DNA of 64,000 nt from Nocardia rhamnosiphila NBRC 108938 (lineage in GTDB: Bacteria > Actinomycetota > Actinomycetes > Mycobacteriales > Mycobacteriaceae), in contig NZ_JOAJ01000001.1 of the NCBI RefSeq assembly GCF_000720425.1, forward strand, positions 806,001 through 870,000. The letters are read 5' to 3'. This document shows positions 17,481 through 25,892 of the stretch, one piece after another (position 1 is the stretch's first letter; each line of letters opens with the position of its first letter). Under the pieces are notes generated by a model, which had not been told where the DNA came from, searched no databases, and worked only from the letters and a program-made list of their open reading frames with translations. The translations under genes and the position numbers were made by a program.

Positions 17481-18110
17481 TCAGTCCGCGCGGGAGAACA
17501 CCGCGACCAGGAACTCCGAGGAGTCGGTGAACGGCCGCAGATCCCAGGTCGACAGCAACAGATCGGCGCGGAGACCCTGCTCGGTGGCGTCGGCGCGGAA
17601 CTCCGCGAAGTCGTAGCCGCGGCCGGCGCCGAAACCGGTCACCACCCGGCCCTGCGGTGCCAGATGCCGGGCGAAACCGGACAGCACCGCCGGGCGGGTC
17701 GGCGGGGCCAGGAATGTCATCACATTGCCCGCGCAGACGATCACATCGAAACCGGCGGTCACGCCCCGGGCCGGCAGATCCAGTTCGGCGAGATCGCCGA
17801 CCAGCCAGGCGGGTCCGGGATAGTCGGCCTCGGCGGCGGCGATCAGCACCGGGTCGATATCGACGCCGACCACCGTGTGACCGGCATTGTGCAGATGGCC
17901 ACCCAGGCGGCCGGGTCCGCAACCCGCATCGAGTACCCGGCCGCGCCGGCCCAGCATGGCGTCGACCAGCCGCGCCTCGCCGAATATGTCGTGGCCTTCC
18001 GCCGCCAGCGTCCGGAACCGCTGCACATACCATTCGGAATGCGCCGGGTCGGCCGCGGTGAGTTCCTCCCAGCGGCTCGGTATGCGGTCCGGCGGGGTGT
18101 TCGGGCTCAT
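17481..18110 (-). CDS. SAM-dependent methyltransferase, class I
   Basis: 209 residues from the ATG at 18110 (GAGAGGAA upstream; a start 39 bases farther upstream has no site). Motif I is VLDAGCGPGRLGGHL, with the acidic cofactor residue in VVGVDIDP and motif II near FDVIVCAGNVMTF. It transfers a methyl group to an unknown small molecule. It stands between the exporter operon and the diiron protein with about 60 bp to the latter. Confidence 0.88.
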   Translation of the reverse strand: MSPNTPPDRIPSRWEELTAADPAHSEWYVQRFRTLAAEGHDIFGEARLVDAMLGRRGRVLDAGCGPGRLGGHLHNAGHTVVGVDIDPVLIAAAEADYPGPAWLVGDLAELDLPARGVTAGFDVIVCAGNVMTFLAPPTRPAVLSGFARHLAPQGRVVTGFGAGRGYDFAEFRADATEQGLRADLLLSTWDLRPFTDSSEFLVAVFSRAD

Positions 18111-18170
18111 CCGGTTCCTCTCGCGTCGGGTCACCCGGGGCGGTGGCACCGGATCGAACCCTACGTGCCG

Positions 18171-18887
18171 TCAGCGCGCCAGCCGGTTCTCGTAGACCGT
18201 CGCGAGGTCGCGCAAGGCGGTGGACCCGTCACCGGTGAAGCTGGAGCCGTGCATCACGGCCAGTGTGGTCGGCCGCAATCCGGCCAGCCGGTGCAGTGTC
18301 GCGGGTACGGCCGGACCCAGTGATGTGGCGTGGAAAACGTCCTCGGCCACCTCGGCCGGTCCTACCAGATCGGTGCCGGTGAGGGCGGGTCCGTCGCCGA
18401 GCTGGGTCATCAGATCGCCGCAGAACAACACGCCGGTGGATTCTTCGTAGAGCACCCGCGCCTCCCAGTTGTGCGGGGCGTGCGGTGTGTCGAAATGCTG
18501 GATCCGGCGGTCACCCAGATCGATGATCTCGCCGTCGGCCAGACGCCGCGGCCGCCGATCGGCCAGATCGTCCAGCGAGACCTGGCATCCCACTGCGCCG
18601 TGGGCCACCTGCGCGTACGGCGCCGCGTCCAGGAACAGATTCATCGCCCCGCTCTCGTCGGCCTCCACGTGACCGAAAGTGATCCAGCGGAGGTCCGCCA
18701 CGGGCCGTATCCGCGCGATCGCCGCCGACACCGAAGGGAACAGCGCCCGCATACCGGTGTGGAACAGCAGCGGTTCCGCGGCGTCGACGAAGAACTGATT
18801 GAACGTGAAACCGGAGGGGCCCACCTCGGGAACGAAGGTGGAGAAGCGGTAGACACCGTCGGCGATCTCGTCTGTTCGGATATCCAT
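18171..18887 (-). CDS. Stand-alone oxygen-binding diiron (ODP) metallo-beta-lactamase-fold protein
   Basis: 238 residues from the ATG at 18887 (AGGA at eight bases). The metal motif is H73-x-E75-x-D77 (GHVEADES), with further ligands H136 or H139, D158 (FCGDLM) and H213 (VMHGSS). H-x-E-x-D instead of H-x-H-x-D-H marks the diiron-binding flavodiiron (ODP) class rather than a zinc hydrolase. The flavodoxin and rubredoxin domains of true flavodiiron enzymes are missing, so it may sense or reduce oxygen or NO with a separate electron donor. Confidence 0.8.
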   Translation of the reverse strand: MDIRTDEIADGVYRFSTFVPEVGPSGFTFNQFFVDAAEPLLFHTGMRALFPSVSAAIARIRPVADLRWITFGHVEADESGAMNLFLDAAPYAQVAHGAVGCQVSLDDLADRRPRRLADGEIIDLGDRRIQHFDTPHAPHNWEARVLYEESTGVLFCGDLMTQLGDGPALTGTDLVGPAEVAEDVFHATSLGPAVPATLHRLAGLRPTTLAVMHGSSFTGDGSTALRDLATVYENRLAR

Positions 18888-19021
18888 CACAGCAGTCCTG
18901 GTAGCGCCATCCCCCGCCGAGTCTCGGACAGAACGCGTATTCGAGCAGCGGATCCCAGTGTATCTCCGCTGGTCGGCGCCGAACAGGGCCGTGCTTTCCG
19001 GTCCGGAACCGGGCAGGGCGC

Positions 19022-19053
19022 GCGTGGCCTCACACCCCGAGGTGAGGCCACGC
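19022..19053 (-). terminator. Hairpin downstream of the LppU-like gene
   Basis: A perfect 12-bp stem (19022-19033 and 19042-19053) with an 8-base loop, 25 bp past the stop of the lipoprotein gene. There is no T-tract, which is usual in high-GC actinobacteria. Confidence 0.6.
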
Positions 19054-19078
19054 ATGCCGGTAGCCGGACGCGGTGCCG

Positions 19079-19669
19079 CTACACCTCGGCGACGCAGGTG
19101 ACGAGCTGACGCTCGTCATAGGTGTAGTAGCTGGTGGCCTCCGCGGGGCACCCGGATTCGTCGGTGGTACCGGTCAGGATCTTCAACACGTGCACGGTAT
19201 CGGGCTTGCCCGGCGTGCACGGGCTGTGCGTGGGGCTGTCGCTACCCGACGGAACCGTCATGCACTGACCTTCGACCCAGTCGATGTCCAGGCACAGCGC
19301 GCCCTGTTCCTGGCCGGCCAGGGTCACGTAGTAGGTCTGGTCGACGTCGGATGCGCAGCCGTCCTGGGTGGGGGCCTTGGCGACCACCTTGTAATTCGAA
19401 TTCTCCGAACCGCACACGGCGTGGTCGATCTCCGCGTCCATCATCGTCCCCGACAGCGTGACACAGTCACCGATGGCGGCGTCGAAATCGACATCCCCAC
19501 CCTCGTCGGTTCCGTTCTGTCCGGGCACGGTGGATACCGCGCTCGCCGACGAACTCTGCGCCGAGTCGGTGCCGCCGGTACACGCCGACAGGGTCAGCAC
19601 CGCGCAGCCGAGTACAACGAGGCCGGCCAGTACACCGGGGATCCGGAACACGGGCGAACGTCTGGACAT
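19079..19669 (-). CDS. lppU: LppU-like lipoprotein
   Basis: 196 residues from the ATG at 19669 (AAGGAG at six bases). The signal peptide ends in the lipobox L-S-A-C30, so the mature protein is lipid-anchored at the outer face of the membrane. The body has the cysteine-rich pattern of mycobacterial LppU: IGDCVTLSG, then CGSENSNYKVV, then GCASDVDQTYY, then GALCLDIDWVEGQC. The eight or so mature cysteines probably form disulfides. The function of LppU is unknown. The gene is monocistronic with its own terminator. Confidence 0.8.
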   Translation of the reverse strand: MSRRSPVFRIPGVLAGLVVLGCAVLTLSACTGGTDSAQSSSASAVSTVPGQNGTDEGGDVDFDAAIGDCVTLSGTMMDAEIDHAVCGSENSNYKVVAKAPTQDGCASDVDQTYYVTLAGQEQGALCLDIDWVEGQCMTVPSGSDSPTHSPCTPGKPDTVHVLKILTGTTDESGCPAEATSYYTYDERQLVTCVAEV

Positions 19670-20231
19670 GCGAACTCCTTCATGGAAATACGTGAGGGTG
19701 AACAGTGTTCGGGCAGCAGATGATTCGGAACGGGTACACGGGAATGTGGTGTCTGCGGGGAACGGAGCCGGGTAGGCTCCGTTCCCCGGTGACCGCCGCC
19801 GGGAGAACCGGCCGTGCAGGGTTGCCCGGACATCGCGACCCGCCCCCGGCGGCCGATGAACGGTCACACGGGGGGCCGATTGCTTCGGTGACGCACCGCC
19901 GGAAGACGGCGGTGCGGGTGATGTCCGGCCGGCGTGGCCGAACGCGGCGGCGACGAGATCGACTGTGGCGGTACGCCGTTGTCCCGATGGACCGGCCACA
20001 AGCGAATGCTCGCGTGAGCTTACCGGTCGACCCCCCGACCCGCGGTGATCGCGGGGACGGTTACCCGTGCCCCGGATCCCCGCCGCGCCCGTGACCTACG
20101 GCCGTAGCTTCCCACGTCGGTACCTACTCCTCCTCGCTGGTGCCCGGCGCAGATCTTAACCGCTCGCGCCGACAAAGTGGATCCCTCGGGCAGACTCGCC
20201 TGTCCGTGGCCGGAGAAGGGATCGCCGATCG
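19670..20231. other. 562-bp region without a gene, two hairpins
   Basis: No frame here has a ribosome site or recognisable motif. Two perfect inverted repeats stand out: 13-bp arms at 19757-19769/19775-19787 and 10-bp arms at 19892-19901/19907-19916, each with a 5-base loop. They could end transcription from the SGNH gene (minus strand, stop at 20232) or shape the lipoprotein leader. A small RNA cannot be excluded. Confidence 0.4.
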
Positions 20232-20924
20232 TCAGATCGGTCCGGCGGCCGCCGAGATCCGCGCTGCCAGGGCGCGGATCATCTCCGTCGCGACGACCGC
20301 GTGCCCGCTGGTCGTGAAGTGGATGAGGTCCGCGCTCATGAGATCCGGGCGCAATCGCAGCGGATGATCCCAGAAGTCGACCAGCACCGCCTCGTACCGG
20401 CCGGCCACCTCACGGACGATCGCGTTGAGTTCGGCCATCCGCGGCCGCATCGGCCGCATCGGCGCCATCCGTTCGGTCTCCCAGACATCGGCCACGGTGA
20501 AGGCGCACAGCTGGGCGCCGGTAGCGGCCAGCGCGGAGAAAGCGGTGTCGAGATTCGCGCGCAGCCGATCGGTATCCCCGCCGGGATGGAACAGATCGTT
20601 GCCGCCGCACGACACGTGCACGAGGTCGGGACGGAACTCCAGTACCGGCGCCAGCTGTTCGGCGAGCAGCTGATCCGAGGTGGCGCCGATCCGCCCGGTG
20701 TTGAGGTATGCCGCCTCGGGGTGTACCGAGGTGAGGATCTCCGCGACGCGGTCGGCCCAGCCGATGTCGCGGTAGCCCGCAGACGCATCACCCACCCCCT
20801 GGGCGATGGAGTCGCCGAGTACGGCGTAGCGCCGCCAGGGCGCGTCGCGCAAGTGGGCGCGGGCACTGCCGGGGGAGATCAGCAGCGGGTCGTCGGATTC
20901 GGTACGGCCGCGGTGGTCTGTCAT
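20232..20924 (-). CDS. SGNH/GDSL-type hydrolase
   Basis: 230 residues from the ATG at 20924 (AGGAG at six bases). The nucleophile block is AVLGDSIAQG (S39), the oxyanion block CGGNDLF, and the catalytic D-x-x-H pair lies in the C-terminal ADLIHFTTSGH segment. No signal peptide, so it acts in the cytosol as an esterase. Its start overlaps the stop of the MFS gene (ATGA), so the hydrolase is the second gene of that operon. It may process the compound exported by the transporter. Confidence 0.88.
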   Translation of the reverse strand: MTDHRGRTESDDPLLISPGSARAHLRDAPWRRYAVLGDSIAQGVGDASAGYRDIGWADRVAEILTSVHPEAAYLNTGRIGATSDQLLAEQLAPVLEFRPDLVHVSCGGNDLFHPGGDTDRLRANLDTAFSALAATGAQLCAFTVADVWETERMAPMRPMRPRMAELNAIVREVAGRYEAVLVDFWDHPLRLRPDLMSADLIHFTTSGHAVVATEMIRALAARISAAAGPI

Positions 20925-22324
20925 ATCGACTCCTGTCGGGACGGAACGGCGATCAGGCAGGCCGATACGGCGGCGAAGCCCGCGCACAGCAGGAACAGGG
21001 TGTGGAACCCGGCGAGCGGGTCACCGGGGTGGGCGGCGAGCACCGCCGCCAGTACCGCGATACCGAGTGCGCCGCCGAGCTGGCGCGCCGTCAGATTCAT
21101 CCCGGTACCGGCCGCGAAGCGATGCGGCGGTAACGCGTTCGCCGCGGTGGCGCCCAGTACGGTCACCACGATTCCGACTCCGCCGCCGCCGAGTATTCCG
21201 GCCGGTATCCATGCCGACCACAGCGCCGGGGTGGGGCCGAACATCTCGGTGCTCATCCAGGCCAGCGTCGCGAGGAACATCAGTACCCCGAGGACTCCGG
21301 TCCAGCGGCGGGGGCCGGGCGCGGTGACGCGGCCGGTGAGCGTCGCGGTCACCATCGAGGACACCGCGCCCACACTCAGCGCCGCGGCCGAACCCAGGAC
21401 GGAGTATCCCCACATCGCGTCGAGGAACATCGGCCCGGCCAGCAGCCATGCGAACATGGCGGCGCCGAATGTGAACGAGGCGGCATTGGCCAGAGCGAAC
21501 GATCGGTTCCGCCAGAGATCCACGGCGAGAGAGGGATTCGGGTGCCGGAGCGATCGGCGTAGAGCGGCGAGCGTGAGCAGGGCGCCCAAACCGAGCGTCC
21601 CGAGCGTGCCGGGCGCGGTCCAGCCCCAGCGCTGCCCCTCGGTGAGTCCCGCGACGAGCCCGCCCAGACCTGCGGCGAGCATGATCGTGCCCACCGGGTC
21701 CGGCAGGGCGCCACGCCTCTGCTCGGTGTCGGGTTCCAGGATGCGGAAGGCCAGGCCGGCCAGGGCGAGCGCGATCGGCACATTGATCACGAAAATGGAG
21801 CGCCAGCCGAACAGTTCGACCAGCGCGCCGCCGAGCGCGGGTCCCACGACCGCGGCGAAACCCCCGGCCGCCGACCAGGCCGCGATGGCGCCGCCGATCC
21901 GTGCGCGCGGGGTGACGGCGAGCAGCGCGCCGAGGGCCGAGGGCACCATCAGTGCGGCCGTCGCCCCCTGGGCCACCCGTGCGGCGATGAGCAGCCCGGC
22001 GTTCGGGGCCAGCCCGCACAACAGGGAGGTGAGCGCGAAACCCACCAGGGCGGTGAGGAAGACGGTGCGTCGTCCGGCCGCGTCGGCGATCCGGCCGCCC
22101 GGGGTGAGCAGTGCGGCGAACGCGACCGCGTAACCGCTGACCACCCAGGTGAGGGTGGTCGGCGAGGTGGCCGGATGGTCGCGGGCGAGGGAGGGGAAGG
22201 CGATATTGACGACCGACAGGTCGAGGAAGGCGAGGAAGGCCGCGCCACTGGCGACGAGAAGTGCGCCGGGGCCGCGTGCGGGGGTGGACTGCGGGCCGGG
22301 GGCCCGCACGGACGATTCGGTCAT
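20921..22324 (-). CDS. MFS drug exporter, DHA2 (14-TMS) family
   Basis: 467 residues from the ATG at 22324 (AGGA at seven bases). About 14 transmembrane segments. Motif A (GGRIADAAGRRTVF) and motif C-like GPALGGALVE are present, as in EmrB/QacA exporters. It is divergent from a TetR gene, with two palindromes in the shared promoter. This is the typical arrangement of a repressor-controlled efflux pump. The SGNH hydrolase follows with a 4-bp overlap. Confidence 0.92.
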   Translation of the reverse strand: MTESSVRAPGPQSTPARGPGALLVASGAAFLAFLDLSVVNIAFPSLARDHPATSPTTLTWVVSGYAVAFAALLTPGGRIADAAGRRTVFLTALVGFALTSLLCGLAPNAGLLIAARVAQGATAALMVPSALGALLAVTPRARIGGAIAAWSAAGGFAAVVGPALGGALVELFGWRSIFVINVPIALALAGLAFRILEPDTEQRRGALPDPVGTIMLAAGLGGLVAGLTEGQRWGWTAPGTLGTLGLGALLTLAALRRSLRHPNPSLAVDLWRNRSFALANAASFTFGAAMFAWLLAGPMFLDAMWGYSVLGSAAALSVGAVSSMVTATLTGRVTAPGPRRWTGVLGVLMFLATLAWMSTEMFGPTPALWSAWIPAGILGGGGVGIVVTVLGATAANALPPHRFAAGTGMNLTARQLGGALGIAVLAAVLAAHPGDPLAGFHTLFLLCAGFAAVSACLIAVPSRQESI

Positions 22325-22355
22325 GGGAATCCTGGAAGCCGAGGGAAACAAAACG

Positions 22356-22395
22356 TACGAACGTTCGTAAAGAAAATACGACCGATCGTTCGTAT
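22356..22395. promoter_or_regulatory. Paired palindromic TetR operators
   Basis: A perfect 14-bp palindrome TACGAACGTTCGTA (22356-22369) and a 20-bp palindrome with 18 of 20 matches (22376-22395) share the half-site TACGA. Their centres are 23 bp apart, between the divergent MFS and TetR genes. This is the expected operator of the adjacent TetR protein. A TTGACA box begins at 22395. Confidence 0.8.
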
Positions 22396-22416
22396 TGACA
22401 AGAGGGCGGTGTCAGA

Positions 22417-23025
22417 ATGGGAGGTATGACGGAGGCGATCACGGATCAACGGCTGGTCAAAGGGGCCCGATCCCGGGCGGCCATCGCCCGGCGCGCCGCC
22501 GATGTGGCGTCGGTCGAAGGGCTCGCCGGCGTCAGCCTGGGCAGACTGGCGGCCGATCTGGGCATCAGCAAGAGCGGTATCGCCACCCTGTTCAAAACGA
22601 AAGAGGCGCTCCAGCTGGCTGCGATCCGGGCCGGTCGCGACGTCTTCGTCGAACAGATCATCACACCCGCCCTCCGCGTACCGCGCGGTCTACCCAGAGT
22701 GCGCATGCTGGTCGAACGCTGGCTCGGATACATCACTGATCCGGTGTTCCCCGGCGGCTGCTTCCGGGCCGCGGTGCTGGCCGAATTCGACAGCCGGCCG
22801 GGGCCGGTCCGCGACGCCGTCGCCGCGGACCACGAGGACTGGATGACCTTCCTGACCGAGGAAATCCGCAAGGCTCAGGAATTGGGTGAGCTGACCGGGC
22901 GGAACGCGGCGGCGCTGGCCTTCGAGATCGACGCGATCGTCGGCGCCGCCAACGTCGCCCGCCAGCTCGGCGACGACGAGCGAGTTTCGATCGCGCGCCG
23001 GATCGTGGAGGATCTCCTGCACTGA
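22417..23025 (+). CDS. TetR-family repressor of the adjacent efflux operon
   Basis: 202 residues. The helix-turn-helix is VSLGRLAADLGISKSGIATL followed by FKTKEALQ; the C-terminal domain has the TetR_C_6-like GGCFRAAVLAEFDSRPGPVRD-type segment common in this subgroup. The first ATG is at 22417; a second at 22426 is only one base from GGGAGG, so the first is preferred. It probably binds the two TACGA palindromes and represses both its own gene and the MFS/SGNH operon. Confidence 0.88.
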   Translation: MGGMTEAITDQRLVKGARSRAAIARRAADVASVEGLAGVSLGRLAADLGISKSGIATLFKTKEALQLAAIRAGRDVFVEQIITPALRVPRGLPRVRMLVERWLGYITDPVFPGGCFRAAVLAEFDSRPGPVRDAVAADHEDWMTFLTEEIRKAQELGELTGRNAAALAFEIDAIVGAANVARQLGDDERVSIARRIVEDLLH

Positions 23026-23068
23026 CCCCTCGGGAAGGGACCGGTCGTGGCGTTGTGGTGGAAGTCCC

Positions 23069-24202
23069 TTACTCGCGGAGAGCGCCCCGTTCGAGGCCCA
23101 GATAGCCGGTGAGTTCGGCCGCGGCGGCCCGTCCGGCCCGGTTCGCGCCGATCGTGCTGGCCGACGGCCCGTATCCGATCAGGTGGATTCGCGGATCCAC
23201 CGCGACCCGGGTGGCGAGCACGCCGTTCATGGTGATTCCGCCGCCCGGGCCACGGAGTCGCAGTGGGGCCAGATGGTCCAGCGCGCTGCGAAAACCCGTG
23301 GCCCACAGAATGACCTGCGCGGCCTGGAAGCTACCGTCGGCCCAGCGCACGCCCTCGGGCTCGATATGGTCGAACATCGGCAGCCGCCGCAGGACGCCGC
23401 GGTCCCGGGCGGCGCGAAGCCGGTCGTCCAGCGGGAGACCGGTCACCGAGACCACCGAGCCGGGCGGAAGCCCCCGGCGCACCCGATCCTCCACGATCGC
23501 CACCGCCCGGCGGCCGGCGTCCACGTCGAACGGCGCCTCCCGGAAGGCGGGTTCCGAACGCGTCACCCAGGTGGTGCCGGTGACCCGGGAGATCTCGTCG
23601 AGCAACTGGACCGCGGAGATCCCGCCACCGACGACCACCACGTGCTGTCCCGCGAACTCCGCAGGATCGCGGTAATCGCGGGTGTGCAGCTGCCGCCCGG
23701 CGAAGGTCTCCGCGCCGCGATAGTGCGGTACGAAAGGGTGCTCCCAGGTCCCGGTGCCGTTGATGAGGCCGCGCACCCGAAGCGTGCCCGCCCGGTCGGT
23801 CTCGACGTGCAGGAGGCCGTCGTCTCCCGATCGATCGCACACCACCCGCACACTCACCGGCCTGCGTACCCGGAGCTCGAAATGCTCCTCGTAGCGCTGG
23901 TAGTAGCGCGGGACCGCGGTCGCCGCCGGAACCTCGGCCCCGGCGGCACCCGGACCGGCGTTCTCGGCGAAGGACATACCGGGCAGGTCGTGTATCCGGT
24001 TCACGGTGCTGAGGGTCAGCGACGCCCACCGGAACTGCCAGGCGCCGCCGGGGCCGGGCGCATGGTCGACAATGAGGAAATCCCGCCCCGGCACCAGCCC
24101 GTGCCGCCGCAGGTGGTATCCGGCCGACAGACCGGACTGCCCGGCCCCGATCACCAGTATCGGGAAATCCGGTTCGGCCGGATGCACTGCCTGCTGCGCC
24201 AT
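23069..24202 (-). CDS. FAD/NAD(P)-binding monooxygenase-like flavoprotein
   Basis: 377 residues. FAD-binding motif VIGAGQSGLSAGYHL near residue 17, NAD(P)-binding motif VVVVGGGISAVQLL near 190, and the ATGF motif (ILWATGFRS) near 305. The spacing matches flavin-containing monooxygenase-like proteins of the CzcO/YhaR type. No BVMO fingerprint F-x-G-x-x-x-H-x-x-x-W is evident. It is convergent with the TetR gene (43-bp gap) and stands alone. Confidence 0.85.
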   Translation of the reverse strand: MAQQAVHPAEPDFPILVIGAGQSGLSAGYHLRRHGLVPGRDFLIVDHAPGPGGAWQFRWASLTLSTVNRIHDLPGMSFAENAGPGAAGAEVPAATAVPRYYQRYEEHFELRVRRPVSVRVVCDRSGDDGLLHVETDRAGTLRVRGLINGTGTWEHPFVPHYRGAETFAGRQLHTRDYRDPAEFAGQHVVVVGGGISAVQLLDEISRVTGTTWVTRSEPAFREAPFDVDAGRRAVAIVEDRVRRGLPPGSVVSVTGLPLDDRLRAARDRGVLRRLPMFDHIEPEGVRWADGSFQAAQVILWATGFRSALDHLAPLRLRGPGGGITMNGVLATRVAVDPRIHLIGYGPSASTIGANRAGRAAAAELTGYLGLERGALRE

Positions 24203-24262
24203 GGTCGCCGATGCTAGTGCGCACGTGACACCGGGAACCGCCGGCCACGCACCCGGCGGCCT

Positions 24263-24282
24263 GTGCCCGCCGCTGCGGGCAC
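24263..24282 (-). terminator. Hairpin after the sensor kinase gene
   Basis: An 8-bp perfect stem GTGCCCGC/GCGGGCAC with a CGCT loop, nine bases past the kinase stop codon on the minus strand. Confidence 0.5.
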
Positions 24283-24290
24283 CCGGGCCC

Positions 24291-25892
24291 TCAGCGGGCT
24301 ACCGGGAGTTCCACCACGAATCGCGCGCCACCGGAGTCCGCGGGCTCGACCCGGATGGTCCCCTCGTGCCGTCCGACCACATCGCGCACGATCGCCAGGC
24401 CCAGGCCCGCACCTCCTTCGTCTCGGCTGCGGGCGTCGTCGAGGCGCACGAAACGTTGGAATATCCGCTCCCGATCGGCCTCGGGCACCCCCGGTCCGTC
24501 GTCGGCCACCGCGAGCACGGCCCGGTCATTCCGACGCTCCAGCGTCACCCGCACCGTCGTCGCGGCATGCCGTTGCGCGTTGTCCACGAGATTGCCCAGG
24601 ACACGGGCCAGTTGGGTCCGGCTACCGGTGACGGCGAGCTCGTCCACGCCGAGACCCGCGCCGACCGGTAGACGATCGCCGACCCGGTGGGCCAGTTCCT
24701 CCCGGACCAGCGCCGTGAGCTCGATCCGGTCGGCCCGGGGCTGTTCGCCCGCGTCGAGCCGGGCCAGCAGCAGCAGATCGGCCGCGAGGTGTTCCAGCCG
24801 CACGGTGTCGCCGAGCACGCCGTCGAGTTCGAGCAGCCCCGGATGCGCCTGCGCGACTTCGAGCTGGGTGCGCAGACTGGCGATCGGACTGCGCAGTTCG
24901 TGCGCGGCATCGGCGATGAACCGGCGCTGACGTTCCGCGGACTGCTCCAGCGCCGCGAGCGTGTCATTGGTGGTGACCGCCAATCGGGCGATCTCGTCGC
25001 GGGCGGCGGGTTCGGGAACCCGGCGCGACAGGTCGCCGTGCATGATCTCGGCGAGTTCGGACCGGATGGACTCCACCGGCCGCAACGCCCACCGGGTGAC
25101 CAGCCAGGTCACCGCGGCGACCACGGAGAGCAGCACCGGCAGCCCGATCAGCATCGCCCGCCGCAGGTCGGCGACCGCGCTGTCGGCAGTATCCAGCGAC
25201 GCGCCCGCGTAGACGGTGACCGGTTGCCCATCGGGGGCGGTGCTATCGAGCGCGGCGACGCGATAGCTCGCGGGCCCGGAATCACCGACGGCCACTTCGG
25301 TCTGCCCGAACACCGGTTCAATGGCCGCGGAAGCACCGACGGCCCGCGTACTTTTCGTCTCGCCGGAGCCGGCCGTGCTGCCGGTGCCCAAGCCGGACGC
25401 GGTATCCCCGGATCCGGGCGAGTCGTCCTCGTCCGCTGCCTCGGAATCGTCCTCGTCGTCCTCGTCGGATTCGTCGTCCGCGGAATCCTCGTCCTCATCG
25501 TCTCCGGATTCTGCGTCCGCCGCTGTATCCGCCCCGAAGTCGGCCATCGGACCCCGGCCCCGCAGTTCTTCGTCGGCGGCAAGTACCCGCCCGTCCGCCG
25601 AAACGATCTGCACCGGTTCGTCGTCGGGCTCCGGTAGCCGAAGTTGTGTGAGTGGCGTTCCCGCCTCCAGCTGCCCGGCGATATCGCGCGCGGTGTTCGC
25701 GGCCTGCAGATCCGCGCTCTCGACCAGGTTGCCGCGCAGGGCCGCGAGCAGGATGAGCCCGGTGGCGGTCAGGGCTATCGCGACCACCACGGTGGCCGCG
25801 GCCGTGGTCCGCGCCCGGACCGAATTCCACCAGGCGCCGCGGCGGCGCGCCCGCTCACCCACGCTCGGCCGCCATCCGGTATCCCGCACCAC
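24291..25892 (-). CDS. Sensor histidine kinase with acidic extracytoplasmic loop
   Basis: 533 residues. First transmembrane helix about 31-52, extracytoplasmic region 53-246, second helix about 247-269, HAMP 270-320, phospho-acceptor H331 in DAAHELRSP, N-box NLVDNAQRH, G1 ADDGPGVP and G2 GGAGLGLAIV. The extracytoplasmic region contains an extremely acidic stretch (about 117-158), mostly Asp, Glu and Ser, then a Gly/Ser/Thr linker. This recalls the cation-sensing patch of PhoQ but is longer and low-complexity. The gene overlaps the response regulator; an in-frame GTG at 25862 is a likely alternative start. Confidence 0.93.
   Translation of the reverse strand: MVRDTGWRPSVGERARRRGAWWNSVRARTTAAATVVVAIALTATGLILLAALRGNLVESADLQAANTARDIAGQLEAGTPLTQLRLPEPDDEPVQIVSADGRVLAADEELRGRGPMADFGADTAADAESGDDEDEDSADDESDEDDEDDSEAADEDDSPGSGDTASGLGTGSTAGSGETKSTRAVGASAAIEPVFGQTEVAVGDSGPASYRVAALDSTAPDGQPVTVYAGASLDTADSAVADLRRAMLIGLPVLLSVVAAVTWLVTRWALRPVESIRSELAEIMHGDLSRRVPEPAARDEIARLAVTTNDTLAALEQSAERQRRFIADAAHELRSPIASLRTQLEVAQAHPGLLELDGVLGDTVRLEHLAADLLLLARLDAGEQPRADRIELTALVREELAHRVGDRLPVGAGLGVDELAVTGSRTQLARVLGNLVDNAQRHAATTVRVTLERRNDRAVLAVADDGPGVPEADRERIFQRFVRLDDARSRDEGGAGLGLAIVRDVVGRHEGTIRVEPADSGGARFVVELPVAR

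Noticed and set aside
20301..22133. A 610-codon plus-strand open frame
   Set aside because: It mirrors the SGNH and MFS genes, which have clear motifs on the other strand.
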